Source of the DNA: Hyparrhenia diplandra
Taxonomy: Eukaryota; Streptophyta; Magnoliopsida; Poales; Poaceae
Assembly: GCA_015847255.1 (NCBI GenBank)
Contig: JADLZK010001918.1
Span: 1,116,001-1,180,000 of the forward strand
DNA: 64,000 nt
Direction: 5' to 3'
The notes below the pieces were generated by a model that saw only the letters and a list, made by a program, of their open reading frames with translations, was not told the origin of the DNA and searched no databases. Position numbers and translations under genes: made by a program. Numbering within the stretch: position 1 is the first letter of the stretch; every line of letters starts with the position of its first letter. Below are positions 1-11,135 of this stretch, in pieces.

Positions 1-513
1 TGTTTTGAATGGAGGAAATCAAATTACTAATCTTGAAGGAGCACCAAACACAGATGTGTTCAGTGCAGTGCAAAACCCCTTTCACAAACAAGCCCTATAT
101 ACTCCTTCGTCGCTCAGGAAAGTACTCTCTGGGCACTATCTTCCATTCTACATCTGAATCTAAAACTCCTGATGTGTCCCATACCCACTAAAAGAACTCT
201 TTCATGACTATATTATCGTGCTCATCAACATCTTGAATATTTGGGATGCTATGTCCGTTGAACCATGAAGCTAATGATTTCACCTACACCCCTTCAAAGA
301 ATGTGCAGCCAGATAGCTATATATAGCCGTAAGAAGTAATCTGAGAATTTAGGCTCTCATTTATGCACCAACCTACTTGTCAGGTTACACTCAGACCACG
401 TTGTATATGAAGCACGTTGCTAAAAAAGATTGGTCATTATAACTTGCACCTGAGGCATATACATTTTTTTTTTGAACCCAGGCATATACATTTTTGACAA
501 AGAGAGTATTACA
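1..513. other. Gene-free leading stretch
   Basis: No supported gene is visible. The stretch is mixed AT-rich sequence. A short T-run with a duplicated 'aggcatatacattttt' on both sides lies at about 455-495 and looks like local slippage. Confidence 0.5.
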
Positions 514-515
514 TA

Positions 516-758
516 CTCCCTCTGTATTGGTAAAAGAAGTCATTTTGGATAAGGTTTTGGTTAAACATTGGGAATACAAAAGGAATATAAATCATCAATA
601 ACTTTTAAGGAGGTGAAGATTTGTCTTTAAAAATACTTTCATAAAAGTATAAATATATCACATTTCCATAAATCTTTTTATAATAACAAGAGGTCTAAGT
701 TGTGTTTTGGAGACCGTGTCGCTGTCCTAAACGACTTCTTTTACCAATACGGAGGGAC
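516..758. mobile_element. Stowaway-type MITE (Tc1/mariner-derived)
   Basis: The element is 243 bp, AT-rich and non-coding. It starts CTCCCTCTGTATTGGTAA and ends with the near-perfect inverted copy ACCAATACGGAGGGAC; the arms extend about 25 bp through 'agaagtc'/'gacttct'. A TA dinucleotide flanks both ends (514-515 and 759-760), the Tc1/mariner target duplication. CTCCCTC termini plus TA are the hallmark of grass Stowaway MITEs. It is non-autonomous and would need a transposase from elsewhere. Confidence 0.93.
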
Positions 759-1192
759 TAATTCAAAAGAAGTGGAAATAGTATGTTGTACCCGGAATAC
801 CTCAAGCGCTTGTAACACTACTTTTTATCAAGACTTAAAGTTCACTAAACATGGAAACAATTTTGAATTTTGAATATAATATCACCAATAGAAGTTGGTG
901 GTAATATGATAGATATATTTTATTTATCAATGTAGGGTAGGCAATTATTTTAATTTAAGATTTCTAAAATAGGAGATTACGAAAGATTATTTTTGTTAAA
1001 CCAACATGTATGAATATATGCAAATTAATGGGATTTCATTATATTTTTTATTTTATTGCCATTACCAATGCCCATGTGGCCCTAGAACATTTTACTGGGT
1101 GAAAGATTAACTTTAAACAATAAATAACTATTGCGCTTGGACGCTTGGTTCATGAATCTTGAATATACACTTGTGAATTTCGTTAATAGATG
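759..1192. other. AT-rich gene-free stretch
   Basis: AT-rich sequence lies between the Stowaway MITE and the LTR-like segment. I see no open frame, repeat terminus or RNA gene in it. Confidence 0.5.
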
Positions 1193-1634
1193 TGTCACGG
1201 CACCGGACTGGCCCAGCCCAAAGGGGGTGAAGATGGGCGAACGGCCAAGCAGGCCCCATGAGGGCGGGCGTCAACGCCCAGGGCAGGGGGCTGCCGCCGC
1301 CACCGCCCCCCTCTCCGTCGCCCGCATCATCACCACATCGGATTAGGATTAGGACTTTTGTGTGTGCGAAGGTATTCCAATCTACAAGGAAATCTCCTAT
1401 TAGAGAAAAGTAGAGTTTGCTTGTAAAAAGTTATTCCAGGAATATAAGAAAAACTTTATAAATTGCTTGAGATACAAGTCCCGTAGGAAGGCTATATAAA
1501 TAAGGAGGATGTAGTCTTTTTAGGGAAAAGCAAATAAAGAACTATTCCATGCCCTTTCTCCAGCCCTAGCCGCCACCCTCCCCTCCTGCCTCGCCGCCGC
1601 TGCCAGCCCGCCTGCCCACCGCGCCGCCGTGACA
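1193..1634 (+). mobile_element. LTR-like segment, possible solo or truncated gypsy LTR
   Basis: About 442 bp are bounded by inverted termini TGTCACGGC (1193) and GCCGTGACA (ends 1634). Inside, in LTR order, are a TATA box 'ctatataaata' (about 1493) and a polyadenylation-like 'aataaag' (about 1534), followed by a C-rich leader-like tract, a typical U3-R-U5 layout. No 5-bp target duplication is seen and the next bases are not an obvious tRNA primer site. It may be a truncated element or a solo LTR with mutated flanks. Confidence 0.5.
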
Positions 1635-2150
1635 GGACAGCATGGCCTCCATGGGCCATGCATGTGCGAAGAAGCGCATCGCTGTCGCTGCCAAGAGTGG
1701 CGGTGGGTCCGTGCTCACACGCTTTATGATCAGCGAACCACTCCTAGTAACTCGGTGACCGACCACAATCCACACCCTACCTGCCGTGATCGCACACGGC
1801 CTGGTTGTCATCCCCTTCCTCACCGCTGCTGCTGCTCTGCGCCATCAAGCAACGACAGCGCGAGGCATGGCAATGACGTGGGCGCTCGTGGCCTCCATAA
1901 ATGCCTGCTTGGTGTCAATGGCTCACATGGTGAAGGAGCAAGCGCGTGGTTGCAAATACGTCCAATGTCATCCCCGAGGCCAACTTCTTTTTGTGTTTGC
2001 ACGATGAGGAACTAAACAGTTGATTCATGGCGTTTTGCTTCAAATCGTTCTCAGCCTGCTCACGCTGAAGGTCATCGATGTGCATTGCCCCATCACTTTG
2101 CATCAACCAAGACCCTCCTAGCCTCCACTACGTTGATGTCTAATAATCCA
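1635..2150. other. GC-rich stretch without a recognised gene
   Basis: This GC-richer stretch after the LTR-like segment has several short overlapping open frames on both strands. None gives a recognisable protein or good splice context. It may be internal or leader sequence of the adjacent element or a captured fragment. Confidence 0.35.
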
Positions 2151-2444
2151 GATTTAAGGCCAGCACCCTACTGAATAAGTTGGTCAAAGCTAAATGGCTT
2201 AAGTTCCATGAGCTTAGGTAGAAAATAAGAAATTAAGAAATTCCGTATGTACAACTTCCTATGTCCACTTCGACATACAGAGTAGTTGCTAAGCAAGGAG
2301 GAAATAAAAAATGCACAGTGACTTCTGCATTTCTTCAATGGATAACTGAACCATATTCCCGTTCTCGAAATTCCAGCAAATTAAGCCAACATGCGCACAT
2401 TGGTCAGTGCTGGCACCAAGCATCGTCACAACAACTCCACCTTT

Positions 2445-3125
2445 AACTGCTGACGCATCCCACCCACATCCCTATTGCTAGATATCTCTTCAAGAGGAAC
2501 ACCGTATTACTCGATCAAATCCTCCTATGTGAGCCCATCCTACTAATCCATGCACGTTTGCACACAAGGCACACCAGTCTTGTGACGCCGGCAGTGCACG
2601 GAGGTGAGGCAGCTGCTGCATGATGAAGAGAGTCTCAATCTTTTACTGCTGATGCATCCCATCCCTATTATTTGACAAATCTTCTGTCGTGGCCACTGAA
2701 TATTCCTAGTGTCAGCCCATCATATACTCATCACCATCTCTAGTTTCGGACTAGCGGATTCTACGTGTGGTGTCTGAATTATAGTTTTTCTTGTGTGTTA
2801 ATATTTTGCACCAACAAACAAACTGGTGCAGCTACATATTGCTGTCCTCGAAATGCGGCTGCTATATATGGAGTGCTACCGTTGAGGTCGTGTAAAAGAC
2901 CAAAAGGCCCTTGAGTATTCTGGAATATCATTACTGAGTCGAGGCATGATGCAGTTTAGACCATTAGTGTTGGCCTTACCTAGGCTATAAATAAGATATT
3001 GTATATGATTTCACATTTTAGAAAATCAAACCTTTCTTGGAAATGTCTTGTTTTATTACTTGTTGATCACAGCACCCTACTGAATAAGTTGCTTGGTCAA
3101 TATTCCAATCCCATGTGGTCCTTGG
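2445..3125 (+). repeat. Promoter-like tandem unit, copy 1
   Basis: This is the first clear copy of a block repeated three times. It opens with 'actgctgatgcatcccatccc' variants (about 2447 and 2643). It continues through 'ctgtcctcgaaa', 'tatatatgga' and 'aaaaggccc', a TATA-like box TATAAATA (2986-2993), 'agaaaatcaaacc', and ends 'ctactgaataagttgcttgg' (about 3075). A partial copy of the end motif also lies at about 2167. No open frame follows the TATA box, so this may be a duplicated promoter/leader without its gene body or an unclassified repeat. Confidence 0.6.
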
Positions 3126-3292
3126 TTGGGGGTGCATCTAAACAAAACAGGGCGTGTATGTGCGTATATTGGATGGAAGTGTGGAATAAATATGCAAGAT
3201 TGTTGTGTACTCAGCATGTTGTGTACTCACATGCTGGGATATCAGCCAGCTCTGTGCCGACGCGCTAGCAAAGCTGAACACGCTAGGAATGC

Positions 3293-4155
3293 AATATGGC
3301 CCTTGGCAGCATGATGAGTGAACGAACATGCACCAGTTCCCTAGTAGATTCTTAATCAAATTAAACATTTTACATGTTGGGGGTAATTTGCATCTACTAG
3401 CCTAGTTGTTGACTATGTACATGTACCATGATGCAGTTCACTCATATTAAATATTCGCCTTAATCCTGGATTGCAGAAATCTTGTCATTGTTTTCCCTTT
3501 TTGAAACAAGGCAACTCTGTCCGTGGAGTAATTGCAAGGGAAACTAGAAACAGTTGCTACACAAAGAAGCAATGGAAAATATGCACAGTGCTAAATGAAT
3601 AACAGTAGCTGCTCAGGCAGAATGCATAACCCCAGGTCTTCTGTGTTCCTTTGCTGGATAATTTCACACAAATTCCCAGGCTCAAAACGCCGAGGAATAA
3701 CTACTAGCACCACCCGGCGAACTGCCACTCGATCTTTCACTGCTGATGCATCCCATCCCTATTATTAGACATCTCTTCAGTGCTCGCCATTGAATTCCTA
3801 GTTTCAGCCAATCATACTCATCACCCTCTCTGGTTTCAGTTCTAGAAGCAAAATGGTGCGCAGCTACACATGTTGCTGTCCTCGAAAGGCTGCTGCTATA
3901 TATGGAGCTAGTATTGCCCTTGAGGTCTTGTAAACGTGAAAAGGCCCTCGACTATTCTGGAAGATAATTTTTGGGTCGAGGCAATGTTGGACAATGGGTG
4001 TTTTCCTTACGTAGGCTATAAATAAGATAACATTGCATATGACTTGATATCAGAGAAAATCAAACCCTTCTTTGCAATGTCTTGTTTTACATGTTAACCC
4101 CCCACGCTACTGAATAAGTTGCTTGGTCAATATTTAAATCATGTAGTCCCTCTTC
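3293..4155 (+). repeat. Promoter-like tandem unit, copy 2
   Basis: The second copy has the same landmarks in the same order: 'ctgatgcatcccatccc' (about 3744), 'ctgtcctcgaaag', 'tatatatggagct', 'gaaaaggccctcga', TATAAATA (4017-4024) and 'ctactgaataagttgcttggtcaa' (about 4107). It sits about 1.03 kb downstream of the equivalent landmarks in copy 1. Upstream, 'cccttggcagcatgatgag' (about 3299) matches 'ccattggcagcttgacgag' (about 5317) of the next copy, so the unit is near 1 kb. Divergence includes many small indels, implying an old duplication. Confidence 0.6.
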
Positions 4156-4480
4156 CTCTCAACAAGGTCGTGCGAGACTTCTCATCCAAACATCATGTTC
4201 ACATAGATATGTATGAGTCTCCAACTCTCAACCCAATACATGAAAATGGCTAAGCAAGTGAACAACACTATAAAGTGGTAGAGACCACACCTATCATCCA
4301 CTGGTTAATTACAACAGCTAGTCAATCCCTAATCCTTATATTATAGTAAAGAGTGTGATGAGATTAAAAATGATTACCATCACTTTTGTTGTGTCAAAAG
4401 TGACGGATCGAATGCACTAAATACATAACATTGACAGATGGGAAAAAAAATGTTTGTAGGGGGTGGACTGCAGATCCGCC

Positions 4481-4847
4481 TTTGGCAAAGGTCTCTATTC
4501 AAAAAAATTAACAGAGAGGGAATGCGAGAGAAAAGGGAACAGACGCGAGAGAAGAGTTAACTGGAACCAATAAAAATTTCAGGCCCGATACTTTAGGTCA
4601 CTGGCGGGTTTACAAATACACACGACACCGATGGAAATCAGTGTCGGTGTTTTTATATCAACCGGTAGTGATTTGTATTTTACTGCGGATCTTGACCAGT
4701 GTCAACTATTTTTCTGATTTTAAAGCCACGAAAGGGTGTTCACTGTCGATTTTTTTAATTCCGGCAATGATAGGGACGGCATTGATGTAAGAATTTGTAG
4801 TATTGTGCCTTTGGCAAAGGTCTCTATTCAAAAGAATTAACAGAGGT
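4481..4847. repeat. Approx. 40-bp direct repeat flanking a subterminal-repeat-like block
   Basis: The stretch starting 'gcctttggcaaaggtctc' occurs at about 4481-4520 and again at about 4807-4847 with one difference. Between them lie short motifs such as 'accggtagtgatttg' and 'tcagtgtcggtg', reminiscent of subterminal repeats of CACTA-type transposons. The second copy is preceded by 'gaatttgtagtattgtg', a possible decayed CACTA-type end. No coding sequence is seen. Confidence 0.4.
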
Positions 4848-5598
4848 GGTTGAGCTTGCCTCTCTCTGTAAAACAAAAGAAAATTAACAAAGGTTTTCGT
4901 AAATCCCATTCACACACCATCCTTCATGAAAATAGAAATAAAGGCTAAAATATATTACCGGCGTGAAGAACTGAACGTGTCAATACAAGGACATATATTG
5001 GACACTTGCCATATTCACGAGGAGTGGTGCCTGATTCTCTGTGACGAGGCTTCACAGTCAGCAGATTAGGTGATCGATAGTGCAATAGCTGGCCTAGCAG
5101 CGACCAAAATTGTCCTCCGTGTGGCACCGTCTAGATTTAGCATCTACCAAAACTGCTTGTAAACGATCGTACATGATCGTTGTATACTCAAATCGAAGAA
5201 GGGGAGATCGGGTAGAGAGCACATGCTGAAATCAGCCCGCCATGCTGGCGTGCAAGCCAATCCGAATACATCATTTGGAAACCGGGCCAAAGCCAAAACA
5301 GATGGATACCCCTGCCATTGGCAGCTTGACGAGAGAACATGGAGAGGTTTGCTAGATTGTTCAATGCATTTTACAGTGAACCTACTACCCTAGTTGTTGT
5401 ACCCTGGATGAAATTTATTCATGTTGGTTGACCTCACCTCCGCCAAGTGAACTCTTTATACCAAGTAATTAAATTGCACGGGAAACTGCAAACATCCAGT
5501 TCACAAATTGCTAACTTGGAACACCCCTCTGGCGGAATCCCATACTTAACCCGATACCGTTCTTCACCATCGATGGAACCTAAATTTTGAAACATGTA

Positions 5599-6738
5599 GG
5601 GGATGTTCGGTTCCTCGCCACCGCTGCCACAACTAATGTTAGGTACGCCACATGATTTTTGTGGGCGTTTGGTTCGTGATACAGCCTAGGCACACCATCG
5701 CCACGCCATAGAATTTCGCCCCAGAAGTGTGGTGGACAATTTCACCGCCACAACTCCCATGGCCGCCAAACTCGCTAGTGAAAATCCCGTCACCGCCATA
5801 GACTCTCACTCGCTCCGTGAAAATCCTGTCCGCCCATTCCCGCACGCAGGGGGCCGTGCTCATCCTGTCTAGCCGCTGCACCGGGGGCCCACCGCCGCAG
5901 CGCCAAGGGTGAGCTCGGGGCGACGAGCATGGTGGCCGCCCATGGCTGAGCACAGAGGCGTCGGCGTGCTCATTGCCGCGGGTGCGGCTGCTACCACCGC
6001 TCTGCTCTAGAATAGTCGATTCAGATCTCTAGGACTTAAAAGGGCACTAGGCTGTGAGGGGTGTGAGGCCCACCGCCGCCGGGCCGCCGGGCGTCGGAAC
6101 GCGCGACGCATGGCCATCTGGCTGCCTCGGCACATCGCGTGGAGCTGCCATCGTGTGGAAGTGGAAGGAAGAAGATAAAGTTGTGTGTGGTGGATGGGGT
6201 AGAACCAGAGAAGAGTTTTTTTTATTGTTTTTACATTAACTGTAGAAGAGATACTCCAAACGGAAATCAAAAATAATAATAAGTACGGTCCTTGCATGCA
6301 TCAGCGGTGGATGAGATAAAATAGAAGCGATGGGCTTTCTATAAGCTGGGTTTATCCTCCATACGAAAAATACAAGGAAAAAAGCTGGATTATCCCCCAT
6401 AAAAAATAGATGAGAAAATAAAGTAAGTGAAAAAAAAGAAAAGTATAAGGGTATTCTATACTACTGCTTATCTGTATAAGTCTTAATTTTCATGTTTATT
6501 CTTATTTGATTAGGAACATCATACAAATTTGTGATGTATCTTAACATAACGTGATCTAAATCATGTAGGGCAAGTTTGTCAATTTTTTGTGGCAACCATC
6601 CAAACACTAGCTATACAATTTTGCCAAAGCTTAGTAACGAACCAAACACCTTAGTTTTGCCATGCAGTGTGGCAAGCCACAATGTGCCAAATACCTAACG
6701 TTAGGCGTGGCAAAGTGTGGCGGCAACTAAACAGCCCC
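5599..6738. mobile_element. PIF/Harbinger (Tourist)-like element, 1.14 kb, non-autonomous
   Basis: Inverted ends are GGGGATGTTCGGTTCC (5599) and the complement GGGGCTGTTTAGTTGC (read inward from 6738). The arms stay similar for about 45 bp through 'cctaacgttagg'. GTA flanks both sides (5596-5598 and 6739-6741). 'GGGGCTGTTTGGTT'-type termini and a 3-bp target duplication fit PIF/Tourist, although GTA rather than TAA/TTA is unusual. Inside are further 'gtttggttcgt' (about 5667) and 'acgaaccaaacacc' (about 6637) sites, suggesting a second, nested pair of ends. The interior includes a GC-rich segment but no transposase. Confidence 0.65.
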
Positions 6739-6799
6739 GTAATTCTAGCAATGGCAGCATGCACAAAATAGTTACTGCTGGCACTCGCAGTGAGGGTTG

Positions 6800-7150
6800 C
6801 ACTCAGTCTTGAACTGCTGATGCATCCCATTCCTATATGTTTTTCCATTGAATTCCTATGCGCTTTCTGGATAATTGTATAGTTTTTCTTGTGTGTTATA
6901 CATTGCACCAGGAAGCGGTGCAGCTATATATGTAGATTGTTACCCCTGAGGCGGTGTAAAAGGCCAAAAGGATCTCAAATATTATTTCCTGGAATATGGT
7001 TCTTAAGTGAGTCTAAACTATGGCTTACACGGCCTTCCCTAGGCTATAAAATAAGGTGGCGCGCATTCAATATGATTTGACATCTGAGAAGATAAAATCC
7101 ATTAATTGCAATATCTCATTTAACTTGTTAACCTGACCCTACTGAATAAC
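6800..7150 (+). repeat. Promoter-like tandem unit, copy 3
   Basis: The third copy lies just beyond the Tourist-like element: 'ctgctgatgcatcccattcc' (about 6817), 'aagcggtgcagctatatatg', 'gtaaaaggccaaaagg', TATAAAAT (7045-7052), 'atttgacatctgagaa' and 'ccctactgaataac' (about 7135). It is shorter and more diverged than copies 1 and 2. The 1.1-kb element at 5599-6738 lies within the stretch separating it from copy 2. Confidence 0.6.
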
Positions 7151-7789
7151 AATTTGAACTACGGCCACCAACATCAAGTTGTAGTTGTTGGAGTATGATC
7201 CAAATTCTAACGTGAGTCTTGCAAGGACGTCTGGAGGACCTGCCGTTTGGGTTATATTATCAACAAATTTGTTTCTGTATTTGACTGCATTCAGTCCGTC
7301 CTAAAACATATCTAACTAGCGTTGTAAGTAGCACGGGGAAGAGTTGAGACGACTCATTGTATTCCCCATTTCTCCTAAACTCTCTCCATAGAGTGAAAAT
7401 CACTAGATGTGCCTATGGTTTTTTCCCGTAAGGATTTTCCACATAAAAATCTATGTCTCGTGTTCGATATATTTTTTAGCATTATTTTCTAACACAAGCA
7501 ATAAGCAAAGCACCACGGCGAGGTGACGAACACAACCTGCCCCGGCTATGCCCGAGCAAGCTATTATTTTGTTCGAGCTTCGTAGTCAAGGTTGTGGCCA
7601 CGTAGCTCTGGCGAAACCCTAGCTCATGGCGGGGGGAGAGGCTGGATCAGTGATAGCTGTTTTTTTTTTCGACGTCGAGCAGGCCGGGTGGTTTACGTGG
7701 TCCAACCAATAATTTCAGACCACCCCGCTCGAGTCCCCAGCCTTCCGCTTCTCAATTCCCCTCGCCCTCCGCCCTCGCCCTCTTTGCCC
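7151..7789. other. Intergenic region upstream of the RING-type gene
   Basis: No gene is supported. The sequence turns pyrimidine- and GC-rich from about 7700 (repeated 'ccctcgcc'), consistent with the promoter/5' leader of the gene that follows. Confidence 0.4.
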
Positions 7790-10700
7790 TCGTCGTGTCG
7801 GCGGCCTCACCGACGGCGGGTCCTCGTGGCCCGTCCCCCCTCCTCGGCCTCGATCATCAAGTGCAGAGCGCAGCGCCGAGCCCACACCCACCCTGGCCTG
7901 ACCTGCGCCTCGAATTATTCTCCGTTGTTCGTTCGTTTGCCCTCCCCCCCGCTTCCCTCCTCGACAAGTACCGGCGCCGTGGATCTATGAGGACTTCGGC
8001 TTACGTATTTTACCTCGCTGGTAAAGAGTTCATCTCGGTTATCCTTTTCCCATTTCCGTTTATGCCAATTTTTCCGCTCTCCCTTTCTTGCGTGCTTTGT
8101 GGAGTTTATTTATTTCCTTTTTTTTTTAGCGTTGAGCTCGGAGGCGCCACTGATTCATTGCATTTTTCCTTTTTTTTTTTTTTTTGATTTGCAGGGGATG
8201 GAGGTGCGGTGTTGGATTTGTCTTCCGACTCCGAGGGCGGGTGTCGGCGCGCTAGCCCGATCCACAGGCTCCCCTCTCGGCAGCTAGTTAGAGACCCAAT
8301 CGCGGGGTTGGCGACACTGGTTCCAGCGCCATGGACATTGAGCAACCAGGCGGCGTGGCGTGGCTAGTACCCAATGACGCTGAAGAAAGGGAAGGAGAAG
8401 GTCATTGAGTTGAGGGGGAAGCACAGTGGAGAATTGCTCGGTGCTGCTGGCCGCCGCATCCTAGGAGCTGGGACTGGGAGTGATCCTTGGACCGCACTGG
8501 TGAACAAGTACAAGGCAGGGGACAGTGGGAGTAATGGAGCTGGGTGTTGGGGTACTTGGGGTGATCAGCTTCACGGTGATTCTGCAGCATCTATTGACAG
8601 GTGGAACGGTATTCTTGGTGCAAGGCCTGCCGATCCTGTCAACCCACTGCGGTGCTCCTGGGATGCTGAGTTGCTGACATGAAAGACGATGAGGATGAAA
8701 CCTTCTCTCAAAAGTCTGTGGCTGCTCGTGGAACTAATAGCTGTGATGATTTTCTGATGGAAGATAGCTCATCATGGCTGTCGAGGATCAAAGGGCTGAA
8801 CTTCCCACTGCCTGATGAATATCAGTTGAGAGCCAGGCAGATTGAAAATGATGAGGCATTTGCCCGCAGACTTCAAGAGCAGCTCAATCAGGAACAACCA
8901 GGCTCTCAGCATTCTGAAGCGGTACAGTGTTAATATTTCTGTTTCCTTTTGGTGTCTTTTCCCACTGATTTTTGTTTCTTAATTGATTTTGCCTTTTGTG
9001 TGTATGCTTCTGATTTGATTAGTTGATGTCAATGTAACCAATAACACTTTTTCATTGCTGACATCGTGTAGGTTGATTCAACAATAGCCTGGACATTACA
9101 TGAGCAAGATGCTGAGCATGCCAGGTTTGCTGCAAGAGAAGGCCAATCTAGTTCTGTAAGCTGTCACATGGTCTGAGGGTACTTTCTCGCCTGCAAAATC
9201 AATGTAGATATGTTTATGCATAGCCGGATCTTTTATTTATGAATTGTTATGCTGATACCTATAGTTTTGTTTGAAAAACAAAGTTGGCCAAGAGCTATGT
9301 GCTGAAACTGAAGATGATGGCATAGTATCGTATCTGCCTGTAACCATCTGAAATTCAACACTTGGTGGATTCACTAATTAGAAAACAAAGTCTCAAAACT
9401 AAGACAAAACTACATGCATTAACAAAAACATTATATATAACTTAAAAATATCTCATCCTGACCACCATTATTGGCTTACTTGTAGTTTTGTCCTGTATTG
9501 GCTCTGACATTTCATATTTATTGCCCATTGCCATTCGGTTATATAAAGTATCCCATTCTCATTTATATGAATATGCATCCTGTTTTCCATACTGTTTTCT
9601 GAATTTCCCTAGCATCCTTTCTTTTTCTAAACGTACTTTTGTTCTCCTCAGAGCCAGAGGGACAGATCAATGGCACACCTATATTCTTATGGATGTCACT
9701 CACCCGTTCAAAGTTTTGCTTCTTGGCCATCCAATCGTATTCCAAATCCAATGCCAAGCAGAAGAAGTTTGCAAAGAAACGCCAACCGCCCTCAAGTGGA
9801 GCAACGCGATGTGAGAAACTTTTAATTTATTTCCTCACTTCTGTCACGTGCACTGATATTTGCTCGATTTGCTCATTGTCAGATGCTTATCAATCAGTTA
9901 ACCAAGGGATGCTTCGGAGAAGACATGGATCTAGAAATGGTTAGAACTTAATCTGTATGCTAGAGAGGGTCATGCTTTGTTGGGATTTATTTTCGGAAGG
10001 GGGCTTTGGCTAGAGCCTTCTTATCAAGTATGATATTAAAATGTATGTACACTAACTTGCATATACTAAAATATTCACATCCTCCCTAATGTTGATAGTA
10101 ACAGATAAAGTATGGGGAGAAAACTTATTCCGGATCCCAAACTGGATATGAAGAGGATATTTCTCAAACATTTGAATATCTACAGCACAATAATCATGCT
10201 GAGTTCTTTGTTTGGTAACATGTAGAGAATGGCTGTACTGGACTCGCTTTCTGAAGCATTTAGCAACTGTGAGGACACAATGTTTCCAGATTCTGATGAG
10301 TAAGCATTTACTGTTCTCTAGCATTTTTTTCCATAACACAATTTTTTTTTTTTTCCCCCAATACAATGTTTGTTTATATGGATATTTCCACAACCATTTG
10401 TTCTCTTATTTTGATAAATTCATACCTGATATCATTTTTGGTTGATTGTGTGCTTACCGTGTAATACATTTTGCATAGTTTCGTATACCGAAGTGTGAAT
10501 GCTCCAAACAGCTGTGTGCTCTGTAGCAGAGAGTAGGTGCCTGAAATGGGGCCCTATTTTGAATGGGATCCTGTTGATGGTTAAATCCATTCTTACTAAT
10601 CAACTTTTTATCGCTTAAAGTGATGATTATGAGGACCTAATAGCACGTGACGTTGACATCCTGCCCAAAGGTGCTTCTGATGTTCAAATAAACAGCCTCC

Positions 10701-11135
10701 CACTATCAGTATTGTTGAGGTATGAATTCAGCATAACTAAAGATGGATCATGCATCCCCTTCTCATATATAATTTGACTCCAATCCTTTCATTTGTCAAG
10801 GTTGAAAGTTGTCCACACGAACCCTGTAATATATGCTTGGATTGCGCTGCTGCTGGTGATTCCATCCAGCATTTGCCATGCTTGCACAAGTTTCACAAAC
10901 AAGTACACACCCAACAGTTGAATGATTCAGAACTCTTTTTTTCCTGTTCCAACATCCCAGTCTAATGTGTTCATTGGATTCAACTCTTACGTAGTGCATT
11001 GACAGGTGGCTTGGGATGAGCATAAAGTGTCAAATGTATTCTCCCAGTAGGCCGTGCCGCCGTGGGCATCTCTTATATTTTGGAGTCGCATCTATTATAC
11101 TTCTAAGAGTAGTATTGAAGATAGATTATTGCTGA
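7790..11135 (+). pseudogene. RING-H2 E3 ubiquitin-ligase-like gene, disrupted
   Basis: Coding exons follow GT-AG introns in consistent phase: 8195-8921, 9072-9155, 9652-9810, 9883-9939, 10226-10299, 10621-10708, 10801-10902 and 10995-11135. A C-rich leader with an upstream exon is likely at about 7790-8030, so the true start is uncertain. The C terminus is a RING-H2 domain, which would recruit an E2 to transfer ubiquitin: Cys-Asn-Ile-Cys, then Leu-Pro-Cys-Leu-His, His-Lys-Phe-His, Cys-Ile-Asp-Arg-Trp-Leu and Ile-Lys-Cys. Three defects are visible. TAG at 8365-8367 is in frame. A one-base loss near 8676 puts 'LRCSWDAELL' and 'MKDDEDETFS' in different frames. The eighth zinc ligand is Tyr (TAT, 11037-11039) instead of Cys, and the reading frame then runs about 32 residues past the RING. 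The 10708 donor (gtattg) is weak. Family assignment is firm; 'pseudogene' is an inference, since an assembly error could explain the frameshift. Confidence 0.8.
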
